Positions 52,422 through 63,348 of a stretch of DNA of 64,000 nt are shown here, piece by piece. The translations under genes and the position numbers were made by a program. The stretch covers positions 1 through 64,000 of the forward strand of contig DATMAB010000020.1 of assembly GCA_035573675.1 (NCBI GenBank), written 5' to 3'. Source of the DNA: Terriglobales bacterium. Its GTDB lineage: Bacteria > Acidobacteriota > Terriglobia > Terriglobales > Acidobacteriaceae. The notes under the pieces are model-generated. The model searched no databases. It was given only the letters and a program-made list of their open reading frames with translations, and was not told the DNA's origin. Positions within the stretch are counted from its first letter, which is position 1; the number at the start of each line of letters is the position of its first letter.

Positions 52422-54794
52422 ATGCTCGGCCAGACGCTGGGCCACTATCGTGTCCTGGAGCAGATCGGAGCGGGCGGGATGGGCGTCGTGTACCGCGCTC
52501 ATGACGAACGGCTAGACCGCGACGTTGCTCTGAAGGTCCTGCCTGCCAGCACGCTTGTTGACGAAGCCGCCCGCAAGCGCTTCCGTCAAGAAGCTCTCAC
52601 ACTCTCAAAACTGAATCATCCCAATATCGAAACGGTCTTCGACTTCGACACCCAGGATGGGGTGGACTTCCTGGTGATGGAGCTGATTCCGGGAGTCACG
52701 CTCGACCAGAAGCTGGTCTCAGGAGCTCTACCGGAGAAGGACCTGCTGCGACTGGGACAGCAGCTTGCGGAAGGGCTGGCGGCGGCGCATGAGCAGGGCA
52801 TCATCCACCGAGACCTGAAGCCGGGAAACCTGCGCGTGACACCGGACGGACGGCTGAAGATCCTGGATTTCGGACTGGCCAAGCTGCTGCAACCGGTTAC
52901 TCACGCCGATGTCACTCAAAGTGTGACCGAAACGCAGAGCGTTACGGGAACTCTCCCCTACATGGCGCCGGAGCAGCTGCGCGGCGAGACGGCAGACGCG
53001 CGCTCGGACATATGGGCGGCGGGAGCAGTGCTGTACGAAATGGCGACTGGGCGGCGTCCGTTTGACGCCAAGCTCTCTACCGCCCTGGCGGGAGACATCC
53101 AGCACACTCCGCCACCTTCCCCGCGGCAACTCAAGTTCGAACTTTCGCCCAAACTCGAAGACATCATCCTGAAGTGCCTGGAAAAGGAACCGGACAATCG
53201 TTACCAGTCGGCTCGAGAGCTGGCAGTAGACCTGCGGCGGCTCGCAGCCCCAGCAGCGACCGCAGTGGTGGCAGTCGGCCTGCCCGCAAAGAAGCGCTGG
53301 AAAACCTTCGCAGCCGTGTCGGTCGCGGGCCTGGTCGTGCTCATTGCCGCTGTTTCCATTGCGAACCTTGGCGGCGTGCGCGACCGTCTGCTGGGCAAGG
53401 CCGCGGCACCGCAGATCAAGTCCATCGCTGTGCTGCCTCTGGCCAACCTTTCCGGAGATCCCGAGCAGGAATACTTTGCCGACGGCATGACCGAAGCCCT
53501 CATCACCGACCTGGCGCAGATCAGCGCGCTGCGGGTCATCTCCAGGACTTCCGTCATGGAGTACAAGGGAGCGAAGAAGCCCTTGCCGCAGATCGCCAGG
53601 GAATTGAACGTGGATGCAGTCGTCGAAGGTTCGGTGCAGCGCTCCGGTGGGCGGGTGCGAATCAGCGCGCAGTTGATCGAGGCCCAGACAGACCGCCACC
53701 TCTGGGCGCGGAGCTACGAGCGCCAGTTGAGCGACGTTCTTACCTTGCAGGAGGAATTGGCCCGCAGCATTGCCGGCGAAATCCGGGTGAAGCTCACGCC
53801 GCAGGAACAGGCGCGACTGGCTAGCGCCCGAGCCGTGAACCCTGACGCCCATGAGGCCTATCTCCTCGGCCGATTCCATCTTGAGAAGGGCGACCCTGCT
53901 GGGCTGGAGAAGGCTTTGGCGTACTTTCAGCAGGCCGTGCAGAAGGATCCGCAGTACGCGCCCGCCTACACAGGTCTGGCCGACTACTACGGCATTCTTC
54001 CCTTTTACACCCGCTCGTCTCCCAGCGAGGTTTTTCCCAAGGCCCAAGCGGCTGCGCTGCGTGCCTTGGAGATCGACAGCAACCTGGCGGAAGCGCACGC
54101 CTCGCTCGCCTACACGCTTGCCTACTACGACTGGGACTGGGCGGGCGCAGAAAGGGAGTTCCAGCGCGCGCTCGCACTCAACCCCAACTACAGCGCTGCG
54201 CACGCACGTTACAGCAGGTTGCTGGGCATGCTGGGCCGGCTCGACGAGGCTCGGGCACAAATGCAGCGTGTGCAGGAGCTCGAACCGCTGTCGCTCTCGC
54301 CTCGAGGCAACCTGGCGATGCTGGCGTACTTCGCCGGTCAATACGATGTGGCGATCGTCCAACTGCAGGAAATTTTGGAAATGGATCCCAAATTCCCGAC
54401 CGGCTACTGGGGCCTGGGCCTGGCCTATGAACAGAAAGGACAGTACAAGCAGGCCATCGCCGCCTTCGAGAGGGCTCAGTCGTTGGCTCCGGGCAGCTTG
54501 AACATCAAGGCCTCGCTGGGCCACGCCTACGCGGTTCAGGGAGACGTCGGCAAGGCGAAGCAAATCATCGCCGAACTCAAGGACCAATCCAGGCAGAAGT
54601 ATGTTTCTTCCTACCAGGTGGCGTTGGTCTTTGCCGGACTCGGGCAGAAAAAAGAGGCGCTGGACTGGCTCGAAAGGGCCTACAACGAGCGGTCCACTCC
54701 GGTGGCCTATGCGAGGATGGACCCGCGGCTTGCCTCGCTGCGCTCCGACGCGCGCTTCCAGGACCTATTGCGCCGGATGAAATTCCCCCCGTAG
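52422..54794 (+). CDS. Receptor-like Ser/Thr protein kinase with TolB-like and TPR domains
   Basis: 790 residues. Kinase domain about 8-270: glycine loop GAGGMGVVY, Lys in ALKVL, HRDLKPGN near 130, DFG in LDFGLAKL near 147, and MAPEQLRGE. A transmembrane helix (VSVAGLVVLIAAVSIA, about 300-316) puts the rest outside. Then a TolB-N/FlgO-like module (SIAVLPLANLSGDPEQEYFA; GSVQRSGGRVRISAQLIEA), followed by about six TPRs (485-785). This layout is common in Acidobacteriota, and the output is unknown. It has its own promoter and is convergent with the M1 peptidase gene (7-bp gap). Confidence 0.92.
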   Translation: MLGQTLGHYRVLEQIGAGGMGVVYRAHDERLDRDVALKVLPASTLVDEAARKRFRQEALTLSKLNHPNIETVFDFDTQDGVDFLVMELIPGVTLDQKLVSGALPEKDLLRLGQQLAEGLAAAHEQGIIHRDLKPGNLRVTPDGRLKILDFGLAKLLQPVTHADVTQSVTETQSVTGTLPYMAPEQLRGETADARSDIWAAGAVLYEMATGRRPFDAKLSTALAGDIQHTPPPSPRQLKFELSPKLEDIILKCLEKEPDNRYQSARELAVDLRRLAAPAATAVVAVGLPAKKRWKTFAAVSVAGLVVLIAAVSIANLGGVRDRLLGKAAAPQIKSIAVLPLANLSGDPEQEYFADGMTEALITDLAQISALRVISRTSVMEYKGAKKPLPQIARELNVDAVVEGSVQRSGGRVRISAQLIEAQTDRHLWARSYERQLSDVLTLQEELARSIAGEIRVKLTPQEQARLASARAVNPDAHEAYLLGRFHLEKGDPAGLEKALAYFQQAVQKDPQYAPAYTGLADYYGILPFYTRSSPSEVFPKAQAAALRALEIDSNLAEAHASLAYTLAYYDWDWAGAEREFQRALALNPNYSAAHARYSRLLGMLGRLDEARAQMQRVQELEPLSLSPRGNLAMLAYFAGQYDVAIVQLQEILEMDPKFPTGYWGLGLAYEQKGQYKQAIAAFERAQSLAPGSLNIKASLGHAYAVQGDVGKAKQIIAELKDQSRQKYVSSYQVALVFAGLGQKKEALDWLERAYNERSTPVAYARMDPRLASLRSDARFQDLLRRMKFPP

Positions 54795-54801
54795 TTAGAG
54801 C

Positions 54802-57414
54802 CTATCTTCCCGCTCCCTCGGCCCGCCCCGCCAGCCACGCCGCCAGGCTCTGCTGCTGGGTCGCGCGCAGATCGATGCAGTTGCTAGCGGTCTCCAGCGC
54901 CTGGCGCATGGTGCGCTCGGCCGCCGGCACGGGATGGGCGGCGAAGAAGGCCCTGGCATCTGCAATCGCCGGGGCTTCGCAGAACGTGCTCACGGCCCGC
55001 ACCACATCGCGCGCATTTCCGATGGTGAGCGCCGCCTCCACCCGCGGCCAGTTGGCCTTCACGAAGTCCCACGCCACGGCCTGCGTTTCCCGGTGCTCGA
55101 GGATCTCCTCGATGAAGCCGGGTGAGTCCTGGTTGCGCATCTTTTCGGAGACGGCATACTCCAGCGACCGCCGTACCAGCGCCGGGTCGGTGAAGTACGT
55201 CAGCGCATCCAGATAGCGTTCGCGCTCTTCCGGCGCCAGGTCACTTTCCATCTTCACCAGATACTTATCGTAGAGTGCGGCATCGCCATCCAGCGCGGCC
55301 AGGCTGAGCACGGTTTCGGCCAGCGTCGCGTCCACTGACTTCGGGTCAGCCAGGTACTGCTCGGCGAGCTCGCGCGCCTGCGCCCGAACTTCCGGGTCGC
55401 CTCCAGTGCGGCCCATCGTCATAAGCACATAAGCCCGCAGGCTGCGGACTTCGTCGCTTTCGCTGGCTCGCGGCTGCCATCCCAACTTCTGTGCCGTGGG
55501 GCGCAGCAGGTGCTGCACCCAGGCCTGGTATTTCGGCCGCGTGGCATCGTTCAGCAGATAATCGCCGATGTAATCCAGCCGCCCGGTCAGCGTGAACATC
55601 ACCACCCGTGTGCGCTCGTCGCGGAAGCCCTCGGCAAAACTCAGATAATCGCCGATCTGCTGCTCGCCCACACGCACCAGCGCCCACTGGTCGTTCAGCA
55701 GGGAAAGCCGCTCGCCGGGGCTCAGTTCGGCCTGCATCGCGTGCGCCAGGCTGCGCAGCGACTCGCTGTCGTAGGCCACGCGGTAGTAGCCGGTGCCGGC
55801 GGGATTGGCCAGCATCCACGGCCGGCAGCTCTCCTCGATGAACGTCAGCTTGCGCTGCGTCATGACTTCGCACCGCGGAGCCGCATCGCCCGGCCCGCGC
55901 AGGCACAAGGGTACCTGCCACAGCGAATCGCTTCCCTTTTCGAACGCCTGGCGATCGAAAAAGAAGCGCTGTTGCTGGGCCTCGATCATTCCGCCGTGCT
56001 TCTCGCAGGTAACGCGCACACGGATGAGGGGCGTGCCCGGCTGGTCCACGAAGCTGCGCATGATGGCATCCACCGGTTTGCCGGACTCCTGCGCCAGGGT
56101 GTTCCAGAAGTCTTCTGCGGTGGCGTTGGCATAGGAGTGCTTTTTCAGATAGGCCTGCACACCGCGCCGGAACGTCTCTTCGCCCAAGTAGTTCTCCACC
56201 ATGCGCAGGACCGCGGCCGTCTTCGAGTAAGCGATGCCGTCGAACAGTTCGTTGATCTCTTCGCGCGTCTCCGCCTGCCGGCGAATGGGCCGCGTGTTGG
56301 CCAGGGAATCGAGCGACAGCGCGGTTCCCGAGGAGTACACGTCCTGCACTTCACGCTGCCATTCCGGCTTCCACGCCTTCAGCGGTTTGCTGGTTGCCCA
56401 GGTGGCGAAGCCTTCGTTAAGCCAGATGTCATCCCACCATTTCATGGTCACCAGGTCGCCGAACCACATGTGCGCGATCTCATGCGCCAGGATGCCTGCG
56501 ATGCCGCGCTTGGTTGCTGCCGAGGCCGTAGATTCATCGGCGAGCAGCGAACTCTCGCGATAGAAGATGGCGCCGGCGTTTTCCATGGCGCCGGCTTCGA
56601 AATCCGGAACCGCCAGCACGTCCAGCTTCTCGAACGGATAGCGGATGCCGAAGTACTGATTGAAGTACGCCACCTGTTGCTCGGCCGCAGCCAGCGCATA
56701 CTTCGTCAGGTGAGCATTCTCGGGCGTTGCGCAGATGCGGATGGGAATGCCGTCGGCCGCTCCCTCCGAGCACTTCCAGTCGCCCACTGCCATGGCAACG
56801 AGATACGTGGATATCTTCGGCGTGGTGGAGAACCGCAGGGTGTGCTTCCCGGCCGCCGGTCCCGGCGTATCCGACACGATGCGGCCATTCGAAATCGCGG
56901 TATCACCCTGGTCCACCACCAGGGTGATGGCGAACGTCGCCTTGAACGCCGGCTCGTCGAAGGATGGGAACGCGCGCCGCGCGTCCGTGGGCTCCATCTG
57001 CGTGGTGGCGTAGTTGCGCCCTTTGCCCTTGCTCAGGTAGAAGCCGCGCAACTGGCCATTCAAAATGCCCGCGTAACGGACGTGAATCTCCGCCGGGCCG
57101 GGCTGGAGCGCCTTGCCGACGGCGAACGTTGCCGTCTCGGCCTTGGGATCGAGAGCGACTTCGGCCTTCTGCTTCTTGCCTGCCTGCGCGATCGTGACCT
57201 CGTGAAACTCGATCTCCAGCGCATGCAGTGTCACGGTCGAAGTGGGCCGCGCCACGTTGACGCGGATGGTCTCCTCACCGGCGAACTTCGCCGCCTTCAA
57301 GTCGGGCTTGAAGGTTAGCTCGTAATGTTCTGGAACTACGTTGCCTGGAAGGCGCCTGGCAAATGCGGGCGACAGCAGGACAAAGCACAGACAAAAGACT
57401 GCGGTCGTTCTCAT
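54802..57414 (-). CDS. Exported M1-family aminopeptidase
   Basis: 870 residues from ATG 57414 (GGAG six bases upstream). A signal peptide (AVFCLCFVLLSPAFA) sends it to the periplasm. The M1 marks are GAMENAG (about 275-281) and the zinc site HEIAHMWFG (about 311-319) with the third ligand Glu in LNEGFATW (about 333). The C-terminal half is the ERAP1-like helical domain (YYRVAYDSESLRSLAHAM). It cleaves N-terminal residues from peptides. The open frame continues upstream to 57657, but that part is a shadow of hutI. Confidence 0.93.
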   Translation of the reverse strand: MRTTAVFCLCFVLLSPAFARRLPGNVVPEHYELTFKPDLKAAKFAGEETIRVNVARPTSTVTLHALEIEFHEVTIAQAGKKQKAEVALDPKAETATFAVGKALQPGPAEIHVRYAGILNGQLRGFYLSKGKGRNYATTQMEPTDARRAFPSFDEPAFKATFAITLVVDQGDTAISNGRIVSDTPGPAAGKHTLRFSTTPKISTYLVAMAVGDWKCSEGAADGIPIRICATPENAHLTKYALAAAEQQVAYFNQYFGIRYPFEKLDVLAVPDFEAGAMENAGAIFYRESSLLADESTASAATKRGIAGILAHEIAHMWFGDLVTMKWWDDIWLNEGFATWATSKPLKAWKPEWQREVQDVYSSGTALSLDSLANTRPIRRQAETREEINELFDGIAYSKTAAVLRMVENYLGEETFRRGVQAYLKKHSYANATAEDFWNTLAQESGKPVDAIMRSFVDQPGTPLIRVRVTCEKHGGMIEAQQQRFFFDRQAFEKGSDSLWQVPLCLRGPGDAAPRCEVMTQRKLTFIEESCRPWMLANPAGTGYYRVAYDSESLRSLAHAMQAELSPGERLSLLNDQWALVRVGEQQIGDYLSFAEGFRDERTRVVMFTLTGRLDYIGDYLLNDATRPKYQAWVQHLLRPTAQKLGWQPRASESDEVRSLRAYVLMTMGRTGGDPEVRAQARELAEQYLADPKSVDATLAETVLSLAALDGDAALYDKYLVKMESDLAPEERERYLDALTYFTDPALVRRSLEYAVSEKMRNQDSPGFIEEILEHRETQAVAWDFVKANWPRVEAALTIGNARDVVRAVSTFCEAPAIADARAFFAAHPVPAAERTMRQALETASNCIDLRATQQQSLAAWLAGRAEGAGR

Positions 57415-57475
57415 CGGAACTCCAGCCGGGGATTCAAAAGCGGCTCTTTCATTAGAAGCGACAGCCGAAAAATCG

Positions 57476-58756
57476 TCAAACGCAGAGCTGGCCGCCGAAC
57501 ACGGTCGCCCGGCAACGATTCTCCGCGATCCAGTACGGAATCTCGCGATAGTCAGCGACGTCGAACAGGGCGAAATCGGCGTCCTTGCCGGGTTCAATCG
57601 AGCCTGTGCGGTGCGCCAGCCGCAGCGCATGCGCACCGTTGATCGTCGCCGACGCAATCGCCTCCGCTGGCGTCATCTTCATCTGCGTGCAGGCCAGCGA
57701 AAGCACGAAGGGCATGCTGCGCGTGGGTGCGGTGCCGGGGTTGTAGTCGGTGGCCAGGGCCACCGCCACGCCCGCGTCGATCATCCGCCGCGCCGGCGGA
57801 TACGTCCCCAGACCCAGGAAATAGTTCGACGCCGGCACCAGCGTGACGATGGTGCCGTGTCGCTCCAGTTGCGGCAGGTCCTCCTCGATGACGTTGTCCA
57901 TGTGATCGAGCGACGCGGGATGGAACCGCAGCAGCGGCCACACCGAGTTGGCGGTGAACTGGCAGATGTGTACCCGCACACCCAGTCCGTGCCCAGTGGC
58001 TGCTTCGAAGATTTGCTCGGCATCGGCGAGCGAGAATGCACCGTGGTCGACGAAAACATCCACGAACGCCGCCAGTTTGCGCCTCGCCGCCTGCGGGATC
58101 ATCTTCTTTGTGACCTCGCGCACATACTGTTGCGGCTTGCCGAGGAATTCTTTCGGGACGACGTGCGCGCCCAGAAGCGTCGGCACCACCGTGCCCGGCC
58201 AGCGCTGCGCCGCCTGTGCGATGGCCTCCAGCGACTTCAGTTCCGCCTGGGTGCTCAGCCCGTAGCCTGACTTCGCTTCCACCGTGGTAGTGCCCTGCGC
58301 GCCCATGTGTTCGAGCGCGGCGAGCACTCGTTCCGCAAGCTCTTTCACCGTCGCCTTGCGCACCGATTCGACACTGGACCGGATTCCGCCACCCTTCTCC
58401 GCGATCTGCTCATAGCTCGCGCCCGCTACGCGCTGCTCGAAATCCACCAGCCGCGGCGCCACGAACGCCGGATGCGTGTGCGCATCCACGAAGCCGGGTA
58501 GCACTACGCCGCCGCCGCAGTCATATTCGCGGACTCTTCCCTTCCCTTTCGACTTCAGCAATGGATGCCGCCCCACCTCGCGCCGCTTGCCAGCCGCGGC
58601 AATCTTCCCCTCGGCGCACAGCACAGCCGCGTCTTCGATCAACCCGACGTCGTTCAGTTCCGCCCCGCGGCGCGGCCCTGTGGATTTGGGATTCGGCGAG
58701 CGTACGGTGAGCAGTTGGCGGATGTTGGTGAGGAGGAGCGGGGAGGCCTTGGCCAT
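57476..58756 (-). CDS. hutI: Imidazolonepropionase
   Basis: 426 residues. Amidohydrolase fold with the zinc pair in DAHTHPAF (His93, His95), EAKSGYGL, FVDHGAFS and the late ALATDYNPGTAP. It opens the ring of 4-imidazolone-5-propionate to N-formimino-glutamate, the third step of histidine breakdown. Its start shares one base with the hutU stop (TAATG), so the two are translationally coupled. hutH and the last-step genes are not in the window. Confidence 0.95.
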   Translation of the reverse strand: MAKASPLLLTNIRQLLTVRSPNPKSTGPRRGAELNDVGLIEDAAVLCAEGKIAAAGKRREVGRHPLLKSKGKGRVREYDCGGGVVLPGFVDAHTHPAFVAPRLVDFEQRVAGASYEQIAEKGGGIRSSVESVRKATVKELAERVLAALEHMGAQGTTTVEAKSGYGLSTQAELKSLEAIAQAAQRWPGTVVPTLLGAHVVPKEFLGKPQQYVREVTKKMIPQAARRKLAAFVDVFVDHGAFSLADAEQIFEAATGHGLGVRVHICQFTANSVWPLLRFHPASLDHMDNVIEEDLPQLERHGTIVTLVPASNYFLGLGTYPPARRMIDAGVAVALATDYNPGTAPTRSMPFVLSLACTQMKMTPAEAIASATINGAHALRLAHRTGSIEPGKDADFALFDVADYREIPYWIAENRCRATVFGGQLCV

Positions 58757-60438
58757 TACTCTTTTCGCCGCATCGGTATGTTCACGCCCCTCTTTTCCGC
58801 GAACCCGATCGCCTCTTCGTACCCTGCGTCGGCGTGCCGCGCGATACCGATGCCGGGGTCGTTGGTCAGAACACGCTCGATCCTCCGCGCCATGGCCTCG
58901 CTGCCATCGGCCACGGTGACCTGCCCGGCGTGCAGCGAGTACCCGATGCCCACGCCGCCTCCGTTGTGAATGGAGACCCAGCTCGCGCCGCTCGCCGTGT
59001 TCAGCAGCGCGTTAAGCAGAGGCCAGTCGGCCACGGCGTCTGAGCCATCTTTCATGGCTTCAGTCTCGCGGTACGGAGACGCCACCGAGCCGGTATCGAG
59101 ATGGTCGCGCCCCATGACCACCGGCGCCTTGAGCCTGCCCTTCCTGACCAGGTCGTTGATGGCCAGGCCGAACTGCGCGCGCTCGCCATACCCCAGCCAG
59201 CAGATGCGCGCCGGCAGTCCCTGGAACTTGATGCGCTTGCGCGCCAGCTTGATCCAGCGGTCGAGAATGGGGTTCGCCGGGAACATCGACAGGACTAGGT
59301 CATCAGTCACGGCGATGTCGGCGGGATCGCCCGACAGCGCCACCCAGCGGAACGGCCCGCGCCCCTCGCAGAACAGCGGCCGGATGTATGCCGGCACGAA
59401 TCCGGGGAAGGCATAGGCGTCTTTCACGCCACGCTGGAACGCGAAGGTTCGGATGTTGTTGCCGTAGTCGAAGGTCACCGCGCCCATGCGCATCAGCTTC
59501 AGCATGCCCTCGACGTGCCGCGCAATCGAATCGAGCGACCGTTCGAGGTAGCCCTTGGGATCGCGCCGGCGCAATTCCGCTGCCTGCTCAACTGTCAGCC
59601 CCTGCGGGATGTATCCGTTCAGCGGGTCGTGGGCCGAGGTCTGGTCGGTGAGCAGGTCGGGCACCACGCCGCGCTCCGCCAGTTCCGGGATCACGTCGGC
59701 GCAGTTCCCCACCAGCCCCACGGAGACGGCCTCTTTCTTGCGCACTGCGTTCTTCAGGATGCGCAGCGCCTCGTCCAGCGAGTTGACCATGAAGTCGCAG
59801 TAGCCGGTCTTCAGGCGCTTCTTGATGCGCTCCGGATCCACCTCCACACCCAGGAACGCCGCGCCCGCCATGGTGGCGGCCAGCGGCTGCGCGCCGCCCA
59901 TCCCACCCATGCCGCCCGAGACCACCAGCTTCCCTTCCAGCGTACCGAAATGCTTTTCGCCCGCGGCGGCGAACGTCTCGAACGTCCCCTGCACGATGCC
60001 CTGTGATCCGATATAGATCCACGAGCCTGCCGTCATCTGCCCGTACATCATCAGGCCCGCGCGCTCGAGTTCGTTGAACTTCTCCCAGTTCGACCAGTGG
60101 CCGACCAGGTTGGAATTCGCGATCAATACGCGAGGCGCGTAGTCGTGGGTTTTGAAGACGCCCACCGGCTTGCCCGATTGCACCAGCAGCGTCTCGTCGT
60201 TCTCCAGCGCCCTTAGCGCGGCGACGATGGCGTGGTAGCACTCCCAGTTGCGCGCCGCTTTCCCCGTACCGCCGTATACCACCAGGTCGCGCGGACGCTC
60301 GCCGACCTCTTCGTCGAGGTTGTTCATGAGCATGCGCATGGCCGCTTCCTGCGCCCATCCTTTGCAGGAAATGGCCGTGCCCCGCGGGGCCTTGACGGGC
60401 GCGTAGACAGACTTGCTGGTCTCCGTCTCCACCGGCAT
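58756..60438 (-). CDS. hutU: Urocanate hydratase
   Basis: 560 residues from ATG 60438. The NAD-binding [11 protein letters not shown] and the catalytic region [13 protein letters not shown] with Cys near 412 identify urocanase, which adds water to urocanate to give imidazolone propionate. Length is standard. The long upstream extension (to 61566) is antisense of the kinase gene and is rejected. A -10 box ends seven bases before the ATG and no ribosome site is present, so the mRNA is probably leaderless. Confidence 0.95.
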   Translation of the reverse strand: MPVETETSKSVYAPVKAPRGTAISCKGWAQEAAMRMLMNNLDEEVGERPRDLVVYGGTGKAARNWECYHAIVAALRALENDETLLVQSGKPVGVFKTHDYAPRVLIANSNLVGHWSNWEKFNELERAGLMMYGQMTAGSWIYIGSQGIVQGTFETFAAAGEKHFGTLEGKLVVSGGMGGMGGAQPLAATMAGAAFLGVEVDPERIKKRLKTGYCDFMVNSLDEALRILKNAVRKKEAVSVGLVGNCADVIPELAERGVVPDLLTDQTSAHDPLNGYIPQGLTVEQAAELRRRDPKGYLERSLDSIARHVEGMLKLMRMGAVTFDYGNNIRTFAFQRGVKDAYAFPGFVPAYIRPLFCEGRGPFRWVALSGDPADIAVTDDLVLSMFPANPILDRWIKLARKRIKFQGLPARICWLGYGERAQFGLAINDLVRKGRLKAPVVMGRDHLDTGSVASPYRETEAMKDGSDAVADWPLLNALLNTASGASWVSIHNGGGVGIGYSLHAGQVTVADGSEAMARRIERVLTNDPGIGIARHADAGYEEAIGFAEKRGVNIPMRRKE

Positions 60439-60445
60439 GGCTGAG

Positions 60446-60474
60446 ATGTTAGTGGTTTCCCGGAGAGCATTCAA
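60446..60474 (-). promoter_or_regulatory. Sigma-70 promoter of hutU
   Basis: On the minus strand, TTGAAT (60469-60474), 17-bp spacer, TAACAT (60446-60451). Seven bases remain to the ATG, which places the transcript start at or next to the A of the start codon. Confidence 0.8.
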
Positions 60475-60489
60475 CGGGCCAGGGAGCGT

Positions 60490-60518
60490 TTGACCGCGGC
60501 GCGATCTGTCCGTAAGAT
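60490..60518 (+). promoter_or_regulatory. Sigma-70 promoter of the kinase gene at 60529
   Basis: TTGACC (60490-60495), 17-bp spacer, TAAGAT (60513-60518). It lies back to back with the hutU promoter, 15 bp apart. It shows that the TTG at 60490 and the ATG at 60517 are promoter bases, not start codons. Confidence 0.75.
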
Positions 60519-60528
60519 GCCCCCACGC

Positions 60529-63135
60529 GTGAGCGCCACCGGCAACAGGCCCGTCGTCGCAGCGGGACAGACGCTGGGCAACTATCAGATCGTCTCGCTC
60601 ATTGGCGCCGGCGGCATGGGCGAGGTCTATCGCGCCCGGGACCGCCGCCTGGAGCGGGACGTCGCCATCAAGGTCCTGCCGGCCCGCTTCGCTGAGGACG
60701 CCGATCGCCTGCGCCGCTTCGAGCAGGAGGCCCGCGCCGCCGCCGCCCTCAACCACACCAACATCCTGGCGGTCTACGAGCTGGGCGTGCACGAAGGCGC
60801 GCCCTACGTGGTCACCGAGCTGCTGGAAGGCGAGACGCTGCGCGACGCACTCCGCGCCGGTCCCCTTCCCGCGCGCAAGGCCCTGGACTACGCCATGCAG
60901 ATCGCGCGCGGCCTGGCCGCGGCCCACGACAAGGGCATTGTCCATCGCGACCTGAAGCCGGAGAACCTTTTTCTCCCGCGCGATGGCGGCATCAAGATCC
61001 TCGACTTCGGCCTCGCCAAGCTCACCCATGCGGAGACGGCGGGCGCTGCCACCAGCGCTCCTACCATGCCCAGCCAGACCGATCCGGGCACGGTGATGGG
61101 CACCATGGGCTACATGTCGCCCGAGCAGGTCCGCGGCCTGCCCACCGACCATCGCACCGACATCTTCACCCTGGGCGCGATTCTCTACGAGATGCTCAGC
61201 GGACGCCGCGCTTTCCGCGGCGAGACGCCCGCAGACACGGCCAGCGCCATTCTGCGCGAGGATCCGCCCGAAATCTCCGACACCGTTCGCAATCTGCCTC
61301 CGGGCGCCGAGCACATCGTGCGCCACTGTATGGAGAAGAACCCGGCCGAGCGCTTCCAGTCCGCGCGTGATCTTGCTTTCGATCTGGAACGTCTCTCCGG
61401 CATCTCCGGTGCGACCTCGGCCGTGCGCGCCGCCGAAGAAGCCCAAGCCCGCGCGCGCTGGAGGCCCCTGCTGACGGCGGCCGCCCTGCTGGCTCTGGTC
61501 GCAGCCGCTTTCGTGGCGGGAAGGAATCTTGCGACCGGCCCGGCCCCCACCCAGAGCGGTTCCCATCGGTTGACGTTTCGTCGCGGCTTTGTATGGACAG
61601 CTCGCTTCGCACCCGACGGCCGGACCATCGTGTACGGCGCCACCTGGGACGGAAAACCCATGGAGGTATTCTCCACCCGGCCCGAAAGCCCGGAATCGCG
61701 CTCCCTAGGATTCGCGGGCGCCGACCTGCTGGCCATTTCTTCCACCGGGGAGTTGGCCATTCTCCTAAATCACAGGTTCGCCCAGACCTTCGCCTCACGG
61801 GGCACGCTGGCCCGTGTGCCGTTGGCAGGCGGCGCACCCCGCGAGGTGCTGGAGGACGTCGCCGAAGCCGACTGGTCTCCGGACGGCTCCTCCCTCGCTG
61901 TCGTCCGCTACCTGCCCCAGGGAGGGCAGCAGCTTGAGTATCCCATCGGCAAGGCCCTTTACAGCACTCGTGATGGCTTCATCGGCAACATCCGTATTTC
62001 CCCCAAGGGCGATCTCATCGCTTTCCTCGATCATCCCGGTGCAGGGGACGATCAGGGCTTCGTGGCGGTCGTCGATCGGGACGGGAAAGTCACGCGACTG
62101 GTGGAGAACTGGTCGGAACGGGGGCTGGCCTGGTCTCCGACCGGGGACGAGATTTGGTACACCGCCGCCCACGATGCCAGCGAAGCGGGGCGCTCGGTTT
62201 ACGCGATTTCTTTCAGCGGCAAGGTCCGTGTGGTCCACCGGGATGTCGGAGTCCTGACGCTCGCCGATGTCAGCCGCGACGGCCGCATGCTGCTCGCTCA
62301 CGAGTCCGAGCGCCGCGGCATCATCGCCCTGTCTCCCGAGGATGCCACGGGGCGCGACTGGTCCTGGTTCGACCGCTCCTTTGCCCGGGATCTTTCCGCC
62401 GACGGCAAGACCATCCTATTCGATGAGACTGGCGAGGGCGGCGGGCCAGAACATGCCGTTTTCCTGCGCCGCTTGGATGGCTCTCCTCCGGTGCGCCTGG
62501 GAGGCGGGTTCGGCCTCTCCCTGTCTCCGGATACCAAGTGGGCGATGGTTCGCGACCTCGACGGCAAGGCTTCGATTCTTCCCACGGGCGCCGGTGAGGC
62601 CAAGCCGGTTCCGGTCCAAAACATCTGGTTCTTCGGAACCGGCTGGTTCCCTGACGGCAAGCGCTTGTTTCTGGTCGCCGCGCCACCGACCGGCGAGCGC
62701 AAGCTCTACCTCATGGACTTCCCCGGCGGCGAGGTCAAGGAGGTTCCCAGTGAGGCGGTGCCAGGCGGGCCGCGCGGCATCTTCGCCATGCCGGACGGCG
62801 AGCACATCGCCGTAGCCACGGTTGCTTCCTCTCAGTGCAGCCTCTTGCCGATCAGGGGCGGAGCTGCACGGCCAATCCCGTGTCCATCCGGACCGGTTGC
62901 AGGCCTTTCCGCCGACGGTAAGGCCTGGTACGTGCGCGAGGGCGGCGTGCCGGCCAGCCTTTACCGCACCGACGTCCTCACCGGACGCAAGGAATTCTGG
63001 AAGGAGGTCGCGCCGCCCGATCCTGCCGGCACGTATCGCATGGACAACTTCCTGGTCACTCCCGACGGCAAGACCATCGTCTATACCTACCGCCGCATCC
63101 TGTCGGACCTCTACCTTGTGGAGGGGATGAAGTAG
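60529..63135 (+). CDS. Receptor-like Ser/Thr protein kinase with a beta-propeller sensor domain
   Basis: 868 residues from GTG 60529 (open frame to 60490). Kinase domain about 15-280: GAGGMGEVY, Lys in [17 protein letters not shown] in LDFGLAKL and [10 protein letters not shown] transmembrane helix at about 312-331 ([18 protein letters not shown]) is followed by an outer domain of WD40/TolB-like blades ([43 protein letters not shown]). The layout is like the kinase at 52422, but the sensor differs. I chose GTG because the region upstream is the promoter. It is divergent from hutU. Confidence 0.9.
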   Translation: MSATGNRPVVAAGQTLGNYQIVSLIGAGGMGEVYRARDRRLERDVAIKVLPARFAEDADRLRRFEQEARAAAALNHTNILAVYELGVHEGAPYVVTELLEGETLRDALRAGPLPARKALDYAMQIARGLAAAHDKGIVHRDLKPENLFLPRDGGIKILDFGLAKLTHAETAGAATSAPTMPSQTDPGTVMGTMGYMSPEQVRGLPTDHRTDIFTLGAILYEMLSGRRAFRGETPADTASAILREDPPEISDTVRNLPPGAEHIVRHCMEKNPAERFQSARDLAFDLERLSGISGATSAVRAAEEAQARARWRPLLTAAALLALVAAAFVAGRNLATGPAPTQSGSHRLTFRRGFVWTARFAPDGRTIVYGATWDGKPMEVFSTRPESPESRSLGFAGADLLAISSTGELAILLNHRFAQTFASRGTLARVPLAGGAPREVLEDVAEADWSPDGSSLAVVRYLPQGGQQLEYPIGKALYSTRDGFIGNIRISPKGDLIAFLDHPGAGDDQGFVAVVDRDGKVTRLVENWSERGLAWSPTGDEIWYTAAHDASEAGRSVYAISFSGKVRVVHRDVGVLTLADVSRDGRMLLAHESERRGIIALSPEDATGRDWSWFDRSFARDLSADGKTILFDETGEGGGPEHAVFLRRLDGSPPVRLGGGFGLSLSPDTKWAMVRDLDGKASILPTGAGEAKPVPVQNIWFFGTGWFPDGKRLFLVAAPPTGERKLYLMDFPGGEVKEVPSEAVPGGPRGIFAMPDGEHIAVATVASSQCSLLPIRGGAARPIPCPSGPVAGLSADGKAWYVREGGVPASLYRTDVLTGRKEFWKEVAPPDPAGTYRMDNFLVTPDGKTIVYTYRRILSDLYLVEGMK

Positions 63136-63139
63136 CGCC

Positions 63140-63343
63140 TCAATTCACCCTTGTCGTCCGGCGCTTGGCGCCTTTCCGCCTGCATCGCCGGCATTTCTCG
63201 TTCAGGTTCTCCTCGGCGAAACAGTGGTAGCACGACTCCTGGCCCGGCGGCACGTAGAAGTTGGCGCACCTCGGGCACGGCACGTTGCCCTTGGCCTTGG
63301 TCTCATGGTCCATCGCGAACTGGAACTGGCACATCTCGCACAT
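63140..63343 (-). CDS. Small zinc-ribbon protein with four CxxC pairs
   Basis: 67 residues from ATG 63343 (GTG 63355 possible). Four CxxC motifs: CEMC (2-5), CPRC (23-26), CYHC (38-41), CRRC (51-54). That is enough for two zinc sites. The tail is basic (RRKGAKRRTTRV), so nucleic-acid or protein binding is likely. Its start overlaps or nearly touches the stop of the pseudopilin gene, suggesting coupling. I do not recognise a family. It is convergent with the kinase gene (4-bp gap). Confidence 0.7.
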   Translation of the reverse strand: MCEMCQFQFAMDHETKAKGNVPCPRCANFYVPPGQESCYHCFAEENLNEKCRRCRRKGAKRRTTRVN

Positions 63344-63348
63344 CGTGC

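Noticed and set aside
60490-60528. TTG 60490 or ATG 60517 as the start of the second kinase
   Set aside because: These bases form the -35 and -10 of a sigma-70 promoter with a 17-bp spacer. GTG 60529 is the first start after it.
60439-61566. N-terminal extension of hutU
   Set aside because: The extra frame is antisense of the kinase domain; urocanase homology begins near the ATG at 60438 and total length is then normal.
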